Source of the DNA: UBA1731 sp964567665
Lineage (GTDB): Bacteria > Verrucomicrobiota > Kiritimatiellia > RFP12 > UBA1067
Assembly: GCA_964567665.1 (NCBI GenBank)
Contig: CAZMNN010000009.1
Coordinates: forward strand, 1-64,000
DNA length: 64,000 bases
Direction: 5' to 3'
A program made the translations under genes and the position numbers. Positions 42,775 through 51,422 of this stretch are shown piece after piece. Positions within the stretch are counted from its first letter, which is position 1, and each line of letters opens with the position of its first letter. Under the pieces are notes generated by a model, which was given only the letters and a program-made list of their open reading frames with translations, had not been told where the DNA came from and did no database searches.

Positions 42775-45386
42775 GAGTATACGAACTTGCCGCAAAGATC
42801 GGCACAACGTCCCTCGCGGTAATGCGCCTTGCCGACGAGAGCGGCGTGGAGGTCTATTCGCCTCTCAGCGCCCTTGAGCCGGATGAGGTTGATGCCGTAA
42901 ACAAGGCCTTTCTCGCCGCCGGCATGGAGAAGATGCGCGAAGATGCAATCTCCGCCCGCGATCGCCGCGCGAACAAGAAGCACAGGGCGCTCAAGGCTGC
43001 CGAGGAGATGAACAGACTCCAGGCCGATGCGCTCGAGGAGAAGCGTCAACGTGCGCTTGCGGCGTACAAGGAGCAGGGCGGCACGATTGTGATGCCCGAC
43101 ACCAAGAAGGCTCCCGTCGCCGCCGCCAAGAAGCCGGTACAGGAGGAGATCAAACTTGACCTCCCCGAGGTTCCGAAGGTCAAGATAGACATCTCCGAGC
43201 CTGAAGACGACACCTGCGCCGAAGACGCACCCACCGTCGACGACTTTGAAGACGAGGACGAGGATGACGGGAGCGAGTGGCTTCAGGGGAAGGATCGCAG
43301 AGCGCAGGGTGGCAAGGGCCAGTCTCTGTCGATGAAGAAGCAGCAGACGTTCGACAAGAAGGAAAAAGGCAAGGATTCCAAGGAGAAAGGCAAAGACGCA
43401 AAGAAGGAGGCGGAGAGCAAGCCGGCGCCGAAACCCGTCGCCCCTGCGCCGAAGCCGGCTCCAGCCCCACGTCCGGCGACGCGCGTCGGCGGCATCCGTG
43501 CGGGATTTGCGTCCGTCTCGATGAAGACGGCGAACACGATGAGGATATCTACGGCGCAAGGCAGCGCACCTGTCGTGAAGCCGACGGTCACGATGAGCGT
43601 GAACGTGCGCGAGATATCGATTCGCGGTGCGGTCATCGTAAAGGAGCTGGCCGCCAAGCTGGGCATACGCCCCAACCGTCTCATCGCGGATCTCATGCAG
43701 CTTAAGGTGCTTGCCTCCATCAACCAGCGCGTTGAGCCGGAGATCGCCATCAAGGTGGCGCAGAAGTACGGCTACCGTGTCAACGTTGAACACGCCCGCG
43801 ATGCGGCGAACAAGAAGCCGGTGCTGAAGGCCATCGACGCCGATGACGAGATTCCGCAGGACAAGCCGGAGCAGATGATGCCGCGTCCGCCGGTCGTCAC
43901 GTTCCTCGGCCATGTCGACCACGGCAAGACCACTCTCATGGACTACATCCGCCACACGAAGGTCGCCGCAGGTGAGGCCGGCGGAATCACTCAGGCGATC
44001 TCCGCGTATCAGGTGGATGTGCAGGGGCGCAAGATTACGTTCCTCGATACGCCGGGACACGCCGCGTTCAACGCAATGCGCCAGCGCGGTGCGCAGCTTA
44101 CGGACATCGCCGTGATAATCATCGCCGCCGATGACGGCATAATGCCGCAGACGCGTGAGGCGATCAAGTTCGCCCGTCAGGCAGGCGTTCAGATCATGGT
44201 GGCCATCACCAAGTGCGACAAGCCTACGGCGGATGTCATGCGCGTGAAGCAGATGCTCCAGAAGGAAGGGCTTACGCCTGAGGACTGGGGCGGCGACATC
44301 GTGTGCTGCGAGGTTTCCGGAGCCACCGGACAGGGTGTGGATTCATTGCTGGAGATGATTCTGCTTCAGGCCGATATGCTGGAGCTTACGGCGAATCCGT
44401 CTCGCCGTGCGAACGGCTATGTGATCGAGGCCGAGCTTGAGCAGGGCTTCGGCCCGTCTGCCGTCGTGCTTGTGACCGGCGGAACGCTGAATGTCGGCGA
44501 TGCAATCCTCGTCGGAGAGCATTTCGGAAAGGTGCGCTCGCTCATCGACGACCACGGTCGTCGCATAAAGTCCGCACCGCCATCCACACCGGTGAAGTGC
44601 ACCGGTCTTTCCGGAGTTCCGGAGGCGGGCGCCGAGTTCCGCGTGATGCTCAACGAGAAGCGTGCGCGTACGCTTGCGGAGGAGACTGCGCAGCGTCGCA
44701 AGGAGGAGGAGCTTTCGCAGTCCAAGGCCGTATCCCTCGACGATCTTCTTTCGAAGATGGGTGCAGACGGAAAGCGCGAGCTTTCTGTTGTCGTCAAGGC
44801 CGATACGCAGGGTTCGCTTGAGGCCATCGTCGGCGCTCTCCGCGAAATCAAGAGCGAGAAGGTCTCCCTCAAGATCATCGGCACCGGCACGGGCAGCGTG
44901 TCGATGACGGACGTCAAGTCCGCCGCCGCCGGCAAGGCCGTGATCGTCGGCTTCGACATCGGCAACGATTCTGGCGTTCAGGGGCAGGCGCGACATGACG
45001 GCGTGAAGATATCATCCTTCCGCATCATCTACGAGCTGATCGACCATGTGAAGAAGTGCATGCTCGACCTTCTCCCGCCGGAGTACAAGGAGACGGTCAA
45101 GGGTCATGCGGAGATCAAGGCCGTGTACGACATCGGCAAGGTCGGCAAGATCGCCGGTTCGCAGATGCTCGACGGTGTGCTTCTCGCCAACGGACGCTAC
45201 CGCATCATTCGCGGCAAGGAGACGATTTGGGACGGCAAGCTCCAGTCACTCAAGCACTTCAAGGATGAGGTCAAGGAAGTAACCGGACAGCAGGAGTGCG
45301 GTGTGCACTTCGTCGGCTTCGAGAAGTTCGCCGAGGGCGATACAATCGAATGCTACACGCTTGAGGAACTTCCCCGCTCGCTGTAA
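42771..45386 (+). CDS. infB: Translation initiation factor IF-2
   Basis: GTPase that brings initiator tRNA to the 30S subunit. The 871 residues have an N-terminal IF2_N segment (MRVYELAAKIGTTSLAVMRL), a long charged Ala/Lys/Asp/Pro-rich linker, a second IF2_N copy near residue 280 and the GTPase core with FLGHVDHGKTTLMDYI (about 378), DTPGHAAF, and ITKCDKP, then domains II-IV. The start overlaps the nusA stop (ATGA), so the two are translationally coupled. Length and order are normal for the family. Confidence 0.97.
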   Translation: MRVYELAAKIGTTSLAVMRLADESGVEVYSPLSALEPDEVDAVNKAFLAAGMEKMREDAISARDRRANKKHRALKAAEEMNRLQADALEEKRQRALAAYKEQGGTIVMPDTKKAPVAAAKKPVQEEIKLDLPEVPKVKIDISEPEDDTCAEDAPTVDDFEDEDEDDGSEWLQGKDRRAQGGKGQSLSMKKQQTFDKKEKGKDSKEKGKDAKKEAESKPAPKPVAPAPKPAPAPRPATRVGGIRAGFASVSMKTANTMRISTAQGSAPVVKPTVTMSVNVREISIRGAVIVKELAAKLGIRPNRLIADLMQLKVLASINQRVEPEIAIKVAQKYGYRVNVEHARDAANKKPVLKAIDADDEIPQDKPEQMMPRPPVVTFLGHVDHGKTTLMDYIRHTKVAAGEAGGITQAISAYQVDVQGRKITFLDTPGHAAFNAMRQRGAQLTDIAVIIIAADDGIMPQTREAIKFARQAGVQIMVAITKCDKPTADVMRVKQMLQKEGLTPEDWGGDIVCCEVSGATGQGVDSLLEMILLQADMLELTANPSRRANGYVIEAELEQGFGPSAVVLVTGGTLNVGDAILVGEHFGKVRSLIDDHGRRIKSAPPSTPVKCTGLSGVPEAGAEFRVMLNEKRARTLAEETAQRRKEEELSQSKAVSLDDLLSKMGADGKRELSVVVKADTQGSLEAIVGALREIKSEKVSLKIIGTGTGSVSMTDVKSAAAGKAVIVGFDIGNDSGVQGQARHDGVKISSFRIIYELIDHVKKCMLDLLPPEYKETVKGHAEIKAVYDIGKVGKIAGSQMLDGVLLANGRYRIIRGKETIWDGKLQSLKHFKDEVKEVTGQQECGVHFVGFEKFAEGDTIECYTLEELPRSL

Positions 45387-45407
45387 ACCGACTGTGAAGG
45401 TGTCTGA

Positions 45408-45776
45408 ATGGCGGTAGACAGGATAGAGAGAATCGATTCGCTGCTCAAGCGCGTCATCGGCGATGCGATGTTCCGCGTGATGCAGACGGACGACATCGGG
45501 GCGGGGCTTGTCACGGTGACATCCGTGCAGTGTGCGAGGAATCTCCGAAACGCCACGGTTAGGGTGAGCGTGTTCGGGGAACCAGAAGTGCAGCAGCGGG
45601 CGCTTCACCATCTTGTGCACCACGCGCACGATTTCGAGCGGGCAATCAACCGCGAGGTGCGGATGAAGTTCACTCCACAGCTTCGCTTTGTGCTTGACCA
45701 CTCCATCGAGAAGGGCGACGCCGTGCTCGCCATGATCGACAGGCTTCCCGGCGCGAACGATGGCGAACATAGCTAA
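45408..45776 (+). CDS. rbfA: Ribosome-binding factor A
   Basis: A 122-residue 30S maturation factor with the KH-like RbfA fold: RIDSLLKRVIGDAMFRV, IGAGLVTVTSVQCARNLRNATVRVSVFG and LRFVLDHSIEKGDAVLAMID. GAAGG lies 7 nt upstream of the ATG. It follows infB by 21 nt and overlaps truB by 17 nt. Confidence 0.93.
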   Translation: MAVDRIERIDSLLKRVIGDAMFRVMQTDDIGAGLVTVTSVQCARNLRNATVRVSVFGEPEVQQRALHHLVHHAHDFERAINREVRMKFTPQLRFVLDHSIEKGDAVLAMIDRLPGANDGEHS

Positions 45777-46488
45777 CATAGCCATGCTGGCCGAGCTTGA
45801 CGGGGCGGTTCTTGTGGACAAGCCCGTCGGGATTTCGTCGCACGACATAATGAAGGCGGTGAAGACGCGCTTCAACCTCGTGAAGGTCGGACATGGCGGA
45901 ACGCTCGATGTCACTGCGACCGGGCTTTTCATCCTGCTGCTCGGCGATGCCACACGGTTCTCGAACGAGCTGATGGGCGGCGACCGGGCGTATGACGTCA
46001 CGCTCACCTTGGGACGCGAGACCGATACGTGCGACCGCGCCGGAAACTTGCTGCGCGAGGCGTCGTTTTCCGATGTGACGCGGGAGCGGTTCGATGCGGA
46101 GCTGAAGGAGCTGCGCGGGGACATCTACCAGTCGCCGCCGGAGTTTTCCGCCGTAAAGATTCCCGGAAGGCAGGGCTATGAGATTGTTCGCACGGCCGAG
46201 GGTGATGCGCTTCGCGAAAGGCTTGTGCACGTGTACAAGTATGATGTGCGCGAGTTTGCGCCGCCTTCCGTCGCTCTCTCCGTGGTGGCGACAAAAGGCG
46301 TGTCGGTGCGTTCCGTCGCCCGCGATCTCGGTCGCGCCCTGGGCTGCGGCGCATTGGTGGAGTCCTGCCGCCGCACAAGGTGCGGGCGTCTCTCCGTGGA
46401 TGGCGCAATTCCGTTCATGAAGCTGATGGAGCTTCATCCTGCCGATCTCGCCTCTGCCGTCATTCCGAAGAACAGGATTCTCGCGTGA
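45760..46488 (+). CDS. truB: tRNA pseudouridine-55 synthase
   Basis: Makes pseudouridine-55 in the T-loop of tRNAs. The 242 residues include GAVLVDKPVGISSHD, the catalytic region VGHGGTLDVTATGLF with Asp50, RAYDVTLTLG, and PPEFSAVKIPGRQGYEIVR. The catalytic loop reads LDVTATG, where LDPxATG is usual. The start is uncertain: ATG 45760 overlaps rbfA and ATG 45784 is in frame, neither with a clear ribosome-binding site. The protein lacks the PUA-like C-terminal extension of longer family members. ribF begins inside its stop (GTGA). Confidence 0.93.
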   Translation: MANIANIAMLAELDGAVLVDKPVGISSHDIMKAVKTRFNLVKVGHGGTLDVTATGLFILLLGDATRFSNELMGGDRAYDVTLTLGRETDTCDRAGNLLREASFSDVTRERFDAELKELRGDIYQSPPEFSAVKIPGRQGYEIVRTAEGDALRERLVHVYKYDVREFAPPSVALSVVATKGVSVRSVARDLGRALGCGALVESCRRTRCGRLSVDGAIPFMKLMELHPADLASAVIPKNRILA

Positions 46489-47345
46489 ACCTTGCCGTCG
46501 GCTTTTTCGATGGCGTCCATGCCGGACACCAGCGGATTCTTGACGGCGCCGATTCCGTGTTCACGTTCATCAACCATCCGGACACGGTGCTTGACCCGGA
46601 TAACGCGCCGCCGCTTCTGATGGATCTCGACGAACGCATCAGATGCCTTGAAACGGCCGGGCTTCACGGCAGCGTCCCGCGCAAGGTGTTCGCCGTGGAG
46701 TTTACCCGCGATCTTGCCCAATGCCCCCCTCTGCGGTTCGCCGAACTCCTGCGCAGTGAACACCCTTCGCTCTCCCGCATACACTGCGGCGCAAACTGGC
46801 GTTTTGGTGCAAGAGGCGCAGGGACGCCGGAGACTCTGCGCGGCATGGGGTTCGACGTGAAGGTTGTTCCGTACGCAACATACAGAGGCGAGCGGATATC
46901 ATCTACACGCATACGCGAAACGCTGATGAATGGATGCGTGGAGGACGCCAACGCAATGCTTGGACGCCGTTTCTCGGTGACGGGGCGCGTATTCAGAGGA
47001 AAGGGCGTCGCCCACGGGCTTGGCGTCGCCACGGTCAATGTCGCCGTTTCGGCACCTTTGCGGCTGGGCGTGTATGCCGTAGGCACTTCGTTGGGATATG
47101 GCGTGGCGAACTACGGTGTGGCGCCGACGATGGGCGCCGATGCGTGGACTGCGCCGGTTCTTGAGATACATCTTCTCGACACCGGACGGACTGCGGAGTT
47201 CTCCGTTCCGCAGGTGTTGCGCACCGAATTTCATTCGTTCATCCGTCCGGAGATGAAATTTGCGTCCGTTTCCGCCCTGAAGTGCCAGATGGCGGAAGAT
47301 GTCGCCGCCGTCCGCCGCATTTTCCGGCAGGGGAATCCTGATTGA
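46485..47345 (+). CDS. ribF: Bifunctional riboflavin kinase / FAD synthetase
   Basis: Converts riboflavin to FMN and then FAD. The 286 residues comprise an N-terminal adenylyltransferase domain with VGFFDGVHAGHQRIL, IHCGANWRFG and the ISSTRIRE motif, and a C-terminal kinase domain with GRVFRGKGVAHGLGVATVNV, LGVYAVG, VANYGVAPTMG and LEIHLLD. The usual GFPTAN of the kinase reads GVATVN, keeping the Thr and Asn that bind Mg-ATP. The GTG at 46485 overlaps the truB stop. The same truB-ribF order occurs in many bacteria, and this ends the operon. Confidence 0.93.
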   Translation: MNLAVGFFDGVHAGHQRILDGADSVFTFINHPDTVLDPDNAPPLLMDLDERIRCLETAGLHGSVPRKVFAVEFTRDLAQCPPLRFAELLRSEHPSLSRIHCGANWRFGARGAGTPETLRGMGFDVKVVPYATYRGERISSTRIRETLMNGCVEDANAMLGRRFSVTGRVFRGKGVAHGLGVATVNVAVSAPLRLGVYAVGTSLGYGVANYGVAPTMGADAWTAPVLEIHLLDTGRTAEFSVPQVLRTEFHSFIRPEMKFASVSALKCQMAEDVAAVRRIFRQGNPD

Positions 47346-47363
47346 CCTGCGGAACGCCGGCGA

Positions 47364-47954
47364 TCAGGCGACGAAGTCGGAAATCACCGCTCCGAAGCGG
47401 CGCTTTGCGCGTGTAGGGTCTTTCTCCACGCCGAGCATCACGCGCAGGGCAACGGACTCCATAAGCGCATAGAGCGCTTCGGTGGCGGCTTCGGGATCGA
47501 CGTTGCGGCGGAACTCTCCGGTAGAGACGCCTTCCTTGACGAGATTGCGCAGGGCAACCTTGAACCCGCCCGTGAACTGCTCTATCCTCTCCGCCATGTC
47601 ATGTCCGGAGCGGGCCATGGAGAAGACGAACTCATATATGGCCGAGAAGAACTCCTTCTTGCCGTACATCGCGTCGATGACGGTTGAGCAGGATGCCTCC
47701 ATGCGCTTCGCGGCCGATGCATCCATGGCGGCGATCCTGCCAAGCTCGAACCTTATCCCTGACGTGATCGCATGGATGGCTTCGTCGAATATCTCCCGCT
47801 TCGTCTTGAAGTAGCGGTAGAGCGCAGTGCGGGCAAGCCCAGTGGATTTCGAGATGTCGAGAAACGAAACCTTCGCGAATCCCATGCTGGCGAAAAGCCG
47901 CATTGCATTCGCGACTATGAGCCGCCGCCGTTCCTTGTGGTCTACCGTTGCCAT
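47364..47954 (-). CDS. TetR-family transcriptional regulator
   Basis: A 196-residue repressor with the TetR helix-turn-helix at the N terminus: FASMGFAKVSFLDISKSTGL and ALYRYFKTKREIFDEAI. The ligand-binding C-terminal part is helical with no specific signature. The ATG at 47954 is chosen because the in-frame ATG at 47966 lies inside the -10 element. The mRNA would begin only a few nucleotides before the start codon. It follows guaA on the same strand but has its own promoter. Target is unknown; no efflux genes are adjacent. Confidence 0.88.
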   Translation of the reverse strand: MATVDHKERRRLIVANAMRLFASMGFAKVSFLDISKSTGLARTALYRYFKTKREIFDEAIHAITSGIRFELGRIAAMDASAAKRMEASCSTVIDAMYGKKEFFSAIYEFVFSMARSGHDMAERIEQFTGGFKVALRNLVKEGVSTGEFRRNVDPEAATEALYALMESVALRVMLGVEKDPTRAKRRFGAVISDFVA

Positions 47955-47964
47955 GTGGCCGAGC

Positions 47965-47973
47965 ATTATACCA
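47965..47973 (-). promoter_or_regulatory. Extended -10 promoter of the TetR gene
   Basis: Minus-strand TGTGGTATAAT with hexamer at 47970-47965. The ATG is 10 nt downstream, so the leader is expected to be 3-5 nt, with no ribosome-binding site. Confidence 0.7.
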
Positions 47974-47990
47974 CATGGCGCAAGAGTCCA

Positions 47991-49553
47991 TCATTCCCAC
48001 TCGATTGTGGCGGGCGGTTTGGACGATATGTCGTACACCACGCGGTTGATGCCGCGCACCTCGTTGATGATCCTGTTCGACATAGTTGCGAGCGTATCGT
48101 ACGGCAGACGCGTCCAATCCGCCGTCATGGCGTCGATCGAGTTCACCGAGCGGATTGCGCAGGTGTACTCGTACGTGCGCTGGTCGCCCATCACGCCGAC
48201 GGATCGGCAGGGCAGCAGCACCGCGAACGTCTGCCATATCGTCTTGTAGTCAGGAAGCTTGCGCACCTCCTCCTGAACCCGGAGATCCGCGAGCTGCAGA
48301 ATCTTGACCTTCTCTTCGGTCACTTCGCCCAGTATCCGTACGCCGAGACCCGGGCCTGGGAACGGCTGCCTGTCGAGAAGTTCGTCCGCCATGCCCATCA
48401 CCCTGCCGACGGCGCGAACCTCGTCCTTGAAAAGCTCCTTCAGCGGCTCGACCAGCTCGAACTTCAGGTCTGGCGGAAGCCCGCCTACGTTATGATGGCT
48501 CTTTATCGTGTGTGACGGGCCTTTGACGGGAGAGCGGCTCTCTATCACGTCCGGATATATCGTACCCTGGGCAAGGTAGCGGCAATGGCGGTAGCGGCGG
48601 GCCTCTTCGGCGAACACGTCGATGAACAGCTTTCCGATGGTCTTCCGTTTCGCCTCAGGTTCATCGATGCCTTTCAGCGCGGCGTAGAACCGCGGCGCCG
48701 CGCGTGCGATGGTGAGGTCGAGACCGATGTTCTTCCTGAACATCTCCTCCACCTGCTCCGGCTCGCGGTAGCGTCCGAGACCGTTGTCCACATAGATGCA
48801 GTGCAGTCTCTTTCCTATCGCCTTGTTGAGCAGCACGGCGACGACCGACGAATCTACGCCGCCGGAGAGGCCGAGTATCACCTCGTCGTCGCCGATCTGC
48901 CGTCTCAGGCGTTCGACGGTGGATTCGACCCAGCCGCCGAGATTCCAGTCCCGACTTGCGCCGCAGATCCGCAGTGTGAAGTTTTCGAGAATCTGCGTTC
49001 CGTACTGGGTGTGGACAACCTCAGGATGGAACTGGAGCGCATACATGCGCCTGTCGTTGTTGAACATGGCGGCGAACGGACACGTCGCCGACACCGCTCC
49101 ACGCTCAAAGTTCGCCGGGATGGCCTCAACCCTGTCGCCGTGGCTCATCCACACCGTGATTGTTCCGGGGATGCCCTCAAAGAGCGGATTGCCCGGCATG
49201 ACCTCTATCGTCATCTTGCCGTATTCGCGCTCCACGCCCGGCGCCACCTTGCCGCCGAGTTTCTGGCTCATGAGCTGCATCCCGTAGCATATGCCAAGCA
49301 CCGGCACCCCCAGCTCGAATATCTCAGGGTCGACGGTCGGCGCACCGTCCTCGAACACGCTGTTCGGGCCTCCGGAGAGGATTACGCCTATCGGCGGATT
49401 TTCGCGCAGGCTTTCCGCCGTAGTGCGGCAGCTCACGATTTCAGAGTATACGGACATCTCGCGTATGCGTCTCGCTATGAGCTGCGTATACTGCGATCCG
49501 TAGTCGAGGATCGCAATCCATTCGCGTCCTCCTTCGGGTATCTCCTTTTCCAT
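47991..49553 (-). CDS. guaA: GMP synthase (glutamine-hydrolysing)
   Basis: Aminates XMP to GMP. The 520 residues carry the class I glutamine amidotransferase domain with the nucleophile in VLGICYGMQLMS and the His-Glu pair in ALQFHPEVVH, the ATP-pyrophosphatase P-loop LGLSGGVDSSVVAVLL, and the C-terminal dimerisation domain ending in RVVYDISSKPPATIEWE. The ATG at 49553 is favoured because AAAGG sits 9 nt upstream; ATG 49562 and further upstream are possible. It lies downstream of the enhancer-binding regulator on the same strand. Confidence 0.96.
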   Translation of the reverse strand: MEKEIPEGGREWIAILDYGSQYTQLIARRIREMSVYSEIVSCRTTAESLRENPPIGVILSGGPNSVFEDGAPTVDPEIFELGVPVLGICYGMQLMSQKLGGKVAPGVEREYGKMTIEVMPGNPLFEGIPGTITVWMSHGDRVEAIPANFERGAVSATCPFAAMFNNDRRMYALQFHPEVVHTQYGTQILENFTLRICGASRDWNLGGWVESTVERLRRQIGDDEVILGLSGGVDSSVVAVLLNKAIGKRLHCIYVDNGLGRYREPEQVEEMFRKNIGLDLTIARAAPRFYAALKGIDEPEAKRKTIGKLFIDVFAEEARRYRHCRYLAQGTIYPDVIESRSPVKGPSHTIKSHHNVGGLPPDLKFELVEPLKELFKDEVRAVGRVMGMADELLDRQPFPGPGLGVRILGEVTEEKVKILQLADLRVQEEVRKLPDYKTIWQTFAVLLPCRSVGVMGDQRTYEYTCAIRSVNSIDAMTADWTRLPYDTLATMSNRIINEVRGINRVVYDISSKPPATIEWE

Positions 49554-49577
49554 GACCGTCATCCTTTCAAACGCTCT

Positions 49578-49597
49578 GCCGCACAGTTCCGTGCGGC
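49578..49597 (-). terminator. Hairpin at the end of the enhancer-binding-protein gene
   Basis: GCCGCAC (49578-49584) and GTGCGGC (49591-49597) form a perfect 7-bp stem that overlaps the stop codon. No T-run follows on the minus strand, so termination is uncertain. Confidence 0.4.
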
Positions 49598-51129
49598 TAT
49601 ATCCTGTCGGCAATGCCGAGTTTCGAGAGCCTGTAGTTCATCATGCGAGGGCTTACGCCAAGCTGCCGTCCGGCGGCGCTGCGGTTGCCGTCATTGCGGC
49701 GTATCGCCTCCTGGAGGACCCGTCTCTCGTACGCCGCCAGCTTCTCCGCCAGCGTTTCGCTTTCCCCGCTCTCCTTGCCGAACGGCGACTCCGCATACTC
49801 GTCGGACTGAAGCTGGGGCGGCAGGTTGTATCCGTGTATCGTGTCGTCCGTCGCGGTAAGCACTGCGCGTTCGATGCAGTTCTCCAGCTCACGCACGTTC
49901 CCCGGCCATTTCCAGGCGAGCAGCATGTTCACGGCGGGTTCGGAGAGCTTCGTGACCTTCTTCCCGTACTTGAGGCTCATCCTTCCCATGAAGTGCTCCG
50001 CAAGAAGCAGCAGGTCGCCCGTTCGCGACGCCAGATCCGGCATTGATATCGGGAACACGGAAAGCCGGTAGTACAGGTCTTCGCGGAAGCGTCCTTCAAG
50101 CATCATCTTCTCAAGGTTACGGCTTGTCGCCGCGATGAACCGCACATCCGAGCGGATTTCGTCGTTGGATCCTATGCGCGAGAACGTCCTCTCCTGGAGA
50201 AAGCGCAGAAGCTTGACCTGCAGCGGAACGGAAAGGTCGCCAATCTCGTCGAGGAACAGTGTGCCGCCGTTCGCCGCCTCCGCACGGCCTATCCGGCGTT
50301 CACGGGCGTCCGTGAACGCTCCCTTTTCGTGTCCGAACAGCTCCGATTCGACAAGCGCCTCCGGAAGGGCGGCGCAGTTCAGGGTGATGAACGGCCTGTC
50401 CTTGCGCTGCGACAGCTTCTGTATGGCTCTCGCCACAAGCTCCTTGCCCGTTCCGCTCGCTCCGCGTATCAGCACGGTGGCGTCCGATGGGGCGACCTGT
50501 CGTATCTGCTCGTACACGGCCCGCATTTCGCGGCAGTTGCCGATGATGTCTCCCGGCGTCTCGGTGAGCAGTCCACGCAGTTCGCGGTTCTCCGTCTCAA
50601 GCTTTTCGCGCTCTTCGCGCTCCTTCAGGCACACGCCGGCCGCATCGGCCGTGATGTTGGCGATTATCTGCAGAAGGGCGACGTCGCGGTTGAACGAATC
50701 CGCCGTTCCCTCCGGCGGATTCGAGCGGTCTATCGAAAGCGTTCCGATCACCTGGCCGAGATGCACAAGCGGTACGCATACGAACGCGATCGATTCCTTT
50801 CCGCTGCGCGCCCCCGTGCGGTTGAGAAAACGCCGATCCCGGCGGATGTCCGGCACGACTTCGGCGCGTCCTGTCTTCGCCACGATGCCGGTGATTCCCT
50901 CGCCGAGCCTGTAGTGTCCGTGTGCCTTGGCCGTCTCGCCAAGTCCGCGTGACGCCTCGATTGAGACTTCGTCGCCGTCCAGCAGCGTGAATGTGCCGCG
51001 AAGCGTACCCATCCGCACCTCAAGTATCTCGAGTACCTTTTCAAGGATGTCGCGCACGTTCCTCTCGCAGACGAGAACGGAACTGATCTCTTTCAATACA
51101 TCTATTTCCGGCGGCAACTTCGCTTTCAT
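49597..51129 (-). CDS. Sigma-54 activator with GAF sensor (NifA-like layout)
   Basis: A 510-residue bacterial enhancer-binding protein. An N-terminal GAF domain spans about residues 15-170, the AAA+ domain about 195-430 with Walker A GASGTGKE (223-230), the sigma-54 contact loop GAFTDA (270-275), Walker B TLFLDEIGD (290-298) and the R-finger region FREDLYYRLSVFP, and a Fis-type helix-turn-helix ends the protein (RNDGNRSAAGRQLGVSPRMM). The contact loop has Asp where the GAFTGA consensus has Gly; the key Thr is kept. The GAF-AAA-Fis order is that of NifA, but the ligand is unknown and no nif genes are visible. The mRNA appears nearly leaderless. Confidence 0.92.
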   Translation of the reverse strand: MKAKLPPEIDVLKEISSVLVCERNVRDILEKVLEILEVRMGTLRGTFTLLDGDEVSIEASRGLGETAKAHGHYRLGEGITGIVAKTGRAEVVPDIRRDRRFLNRTGARSGKESIAFVCVPLVHLGQVIGTLSIDRSNPPEGTADSFNRDVALLQIIANITADAAGVCLKEREEREKLETENRELRGLLTETPGDIIGNCREMRAVYEQIRQVAPSDATVLIRGASGTGKELVARAIQKLSQRKDRPFITLNCAALPEALVESELFGHEKGAFTDARERRIGRAEAANGGTLFLDEIGDLSVPLQVKLLRFLQERTFSRIGSNDEIRSDVRFIAATSRNLEKMMLEGRFREDLYYRLSVFPISMPDLASRTGDLLLLAEHFMGRMSLKYGKKVTKLSEPAVNMLLAWKWPGNVRELENCIERAVLTATDDTIHGYNLPPQLQSDEYAESPFGKESGESETLAEKLAAYERRVLQEAIRRNDGNRSAAGRQLGVSPRMMNYRLSKLGIADRI

Positions 51130-51138
51130 GGGGGCAAT

Positions 51139-51167
51139 ATTTTATCAATTCTCAAGATGCCGGTCAA
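51139..51167 (-). promoter_or_regulatory. Promoter of the enhancer-binding-protein gene
   Basis: Minus strand TTGACC (51167-51162), 17-bp spacer, TAAAAT (51144-51139). The ATG at 51129 is only 9 nt downstream of the hexamer. Confidence 0.75.
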
Positions 51168-51194
51168 TGCGCCGCCCCAGAACAGACATTTTCG

Positions 51195-51210
51195 CGCAAA
51201 AGTGCGCGTA
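51195..51210. promoter_or_regulatory. CGCGCA/TGCGCG palindrome in a divergent promoter region
   Basis: A perfect 6-bp inverted repeat with a 4-bp spacer (AAAG) between the two divergent genes; an operator candidate. Confidence 0.4.
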
Positions 51211-51245
51211 TGCTGCATGATTCCGGCATGAAATGCGACATTACG

Positions 51246-51297
51246 GCGCAATATTTCAAATCTGAAAAAATGTGCATAAAAAAAAACGATATTGCGC
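51246..51297. promoter_or_regulatory. Long-range 9-bp inverted repeat over the PATR2 -35
   Basis: GCGCAATAT (51246-51254) and ATATTGCGC (51289-51297) are perfect inverted copies 43 bp apart centre to centre; the right arm contains the -35 box of the downstream gene. It could be a pair of half-operators or a DNA-looping site. Confidence 0.5.
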
Positions 51298-51320
51298 AGT
51301 TATGGCGTTTGTGATATCTT
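51292..51320 (+). promoter_or_regulatory. Promoter of the second beta-strand-repeat gene
   Basis: TTGCGC (51292-51297), 17-bp spacer, TATCTT (51315-51320). The leader is about 95 nt. Confidence 0.55.
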
Positions 51321-51422
51321 ACTTAAGCGATGTGTGGAGTGGGTGTCGGGGCTGTGGAATCTGAAGGCGATTCAGACGCTGCGCCGTGACGGAAATCAAT
51401 CGTAAAACGAAAGGTGACTGAC

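Noticed and set aside
46380..46484. Upstream extension of ribF
   Set aside because: This lies inside truB in another frame; the family start VGFFDGVHAGHQ begins right after the GTG at 46485.
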